DNA of 38,226 nt from an uncultured Clostridia bacterium. GTDB taxonomy: Bacteria > Bacillota > Clostridia > TANB77 > CAG-508. The position numbers were made by a program, and so were the translations under genes. Below are positions 37,808 to 38,226 of the stretch, in pieces. Positions within the stretch are counted from its first letter, which is position 1, and each line of letters opens with the position of its first letter. Under the pieces are notes generated by a model. It worked only from the letters and a program-made list of their open reading frames with translations, did no database searches and had not been told where the DNA came from. The DNA lies in the NCBI GenBank assembly GCA_949927455.1, contig CATLEX010000006.1, positions 1 to 38,226 on the forward strand, read 5' to 3'.

Positions 37808-38189
37808 CTAAAGACTTTCTGCAAATTTGTATACAATTGTTAGAATATTAGAGGCTGCAAAAACCAAAACTGCACCTACAATATAAATATAAGCACTCTT
37901 TTTAAAATCCGCCTTTTCTTCTGGTGCTGCCATCATATATCGTACGCCTAAATAACTCAAAGTAACAATTGCTGTTGCTGTTCCAGCAACTCTTATAACA
38001 TTAATCGCTGTTCCGCATTGCTCTCTTTGTTTCTTTATTTAATGTATCTGAAGCCTTTCCATCAAATTGCTCAAAATCAAAATTTCCTGGATTATCATCA
38101 TGAAAATCTGCTAAAGTTTCTTTAGGCATTATAAAAATCATGCTCATTAAAATCAATATAGCAAAAACAACTTTCAAACTTCTTTTCAT
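37808..38189 (-). CDS. VirB2/TrbC-like pilin paralogue 5, one +1 shift at CGG (38015..38013)
   Basis: ORF 38189..38001 ends ...KETKRAM-[C]GG AAC AGC GAT TAA. +1 gives AM|GTAINVIRVAGTATAIVTLSYLGVRYMMAAPEEKADFKKSAYIYIVGAVLVFAASNILTIVYKFAESL* (stop 37810..37808), aligning with pilin paralogue 4. Confidence 0.85.
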
Positions 38190-38226
38190 TTACACTCCTC
38201 CTATTTTTGCTTATACTTTTATTTTA

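Noticed and set aside
3386-38189. Explaining all split ORFs as random assembly/sequencing indels
   Set aside because: Not fully excluded without reads, but six of six breaks are +1 at an in-frame CGG, homopolymers are not involved, and identical k-mers out of phase are intact. Random error is a poor fit.

Overview
AT-rich Firmicutes/Clostridia-like chromosomal window, almost entirely minus-strand. Left part (about 1-16 kb): accessory and housekeeping genes, including a pilin-like protein, an XRE regulator, LacX-type aldose epimerase, GtrII-like membrane protein, lone receiver, GH30, VanW, S66 LD-carboxypeptidase, patatin, rpoD, dnaG, carD, dut, alr and a Ca/Na exchanger. Right part (about 16-38 kb): a large Gram-positive type IV secretion (T4SS) gene cluster with five tandem VirB2-like pilins, PrgI-like protein, a VirB4 N-domain-like protein plus a separate VirB4 ATPase, three VirB6-like membrane proteins and a 1591-aa wall hydrolase; no relaxase or coupling protein is visible. 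The most striking observation is recoding. Five genes (GtrII-like, vanW, dnaG, carD, a VirB2-like pilin) are broken in the ORF track, and in all of them the break falls exactly on an in-frame CGG codon; skipping the C (+1, reading GGN = Gly) restores the expected protein. vanW has two such sites, giving six in total. By eye, every other gene in the window has no in-frame CGG, except two (patatin-like, 4; lone receiver, 2), where CGG appears to be read in frame. This suggests CGG is a rare, unassigned or 'hungry' codon at which ribosomes shift +1, a candidate undescribed genetic-code or recoding phenomenon. All family calls are by eye from sequence motifs; no searches were run.
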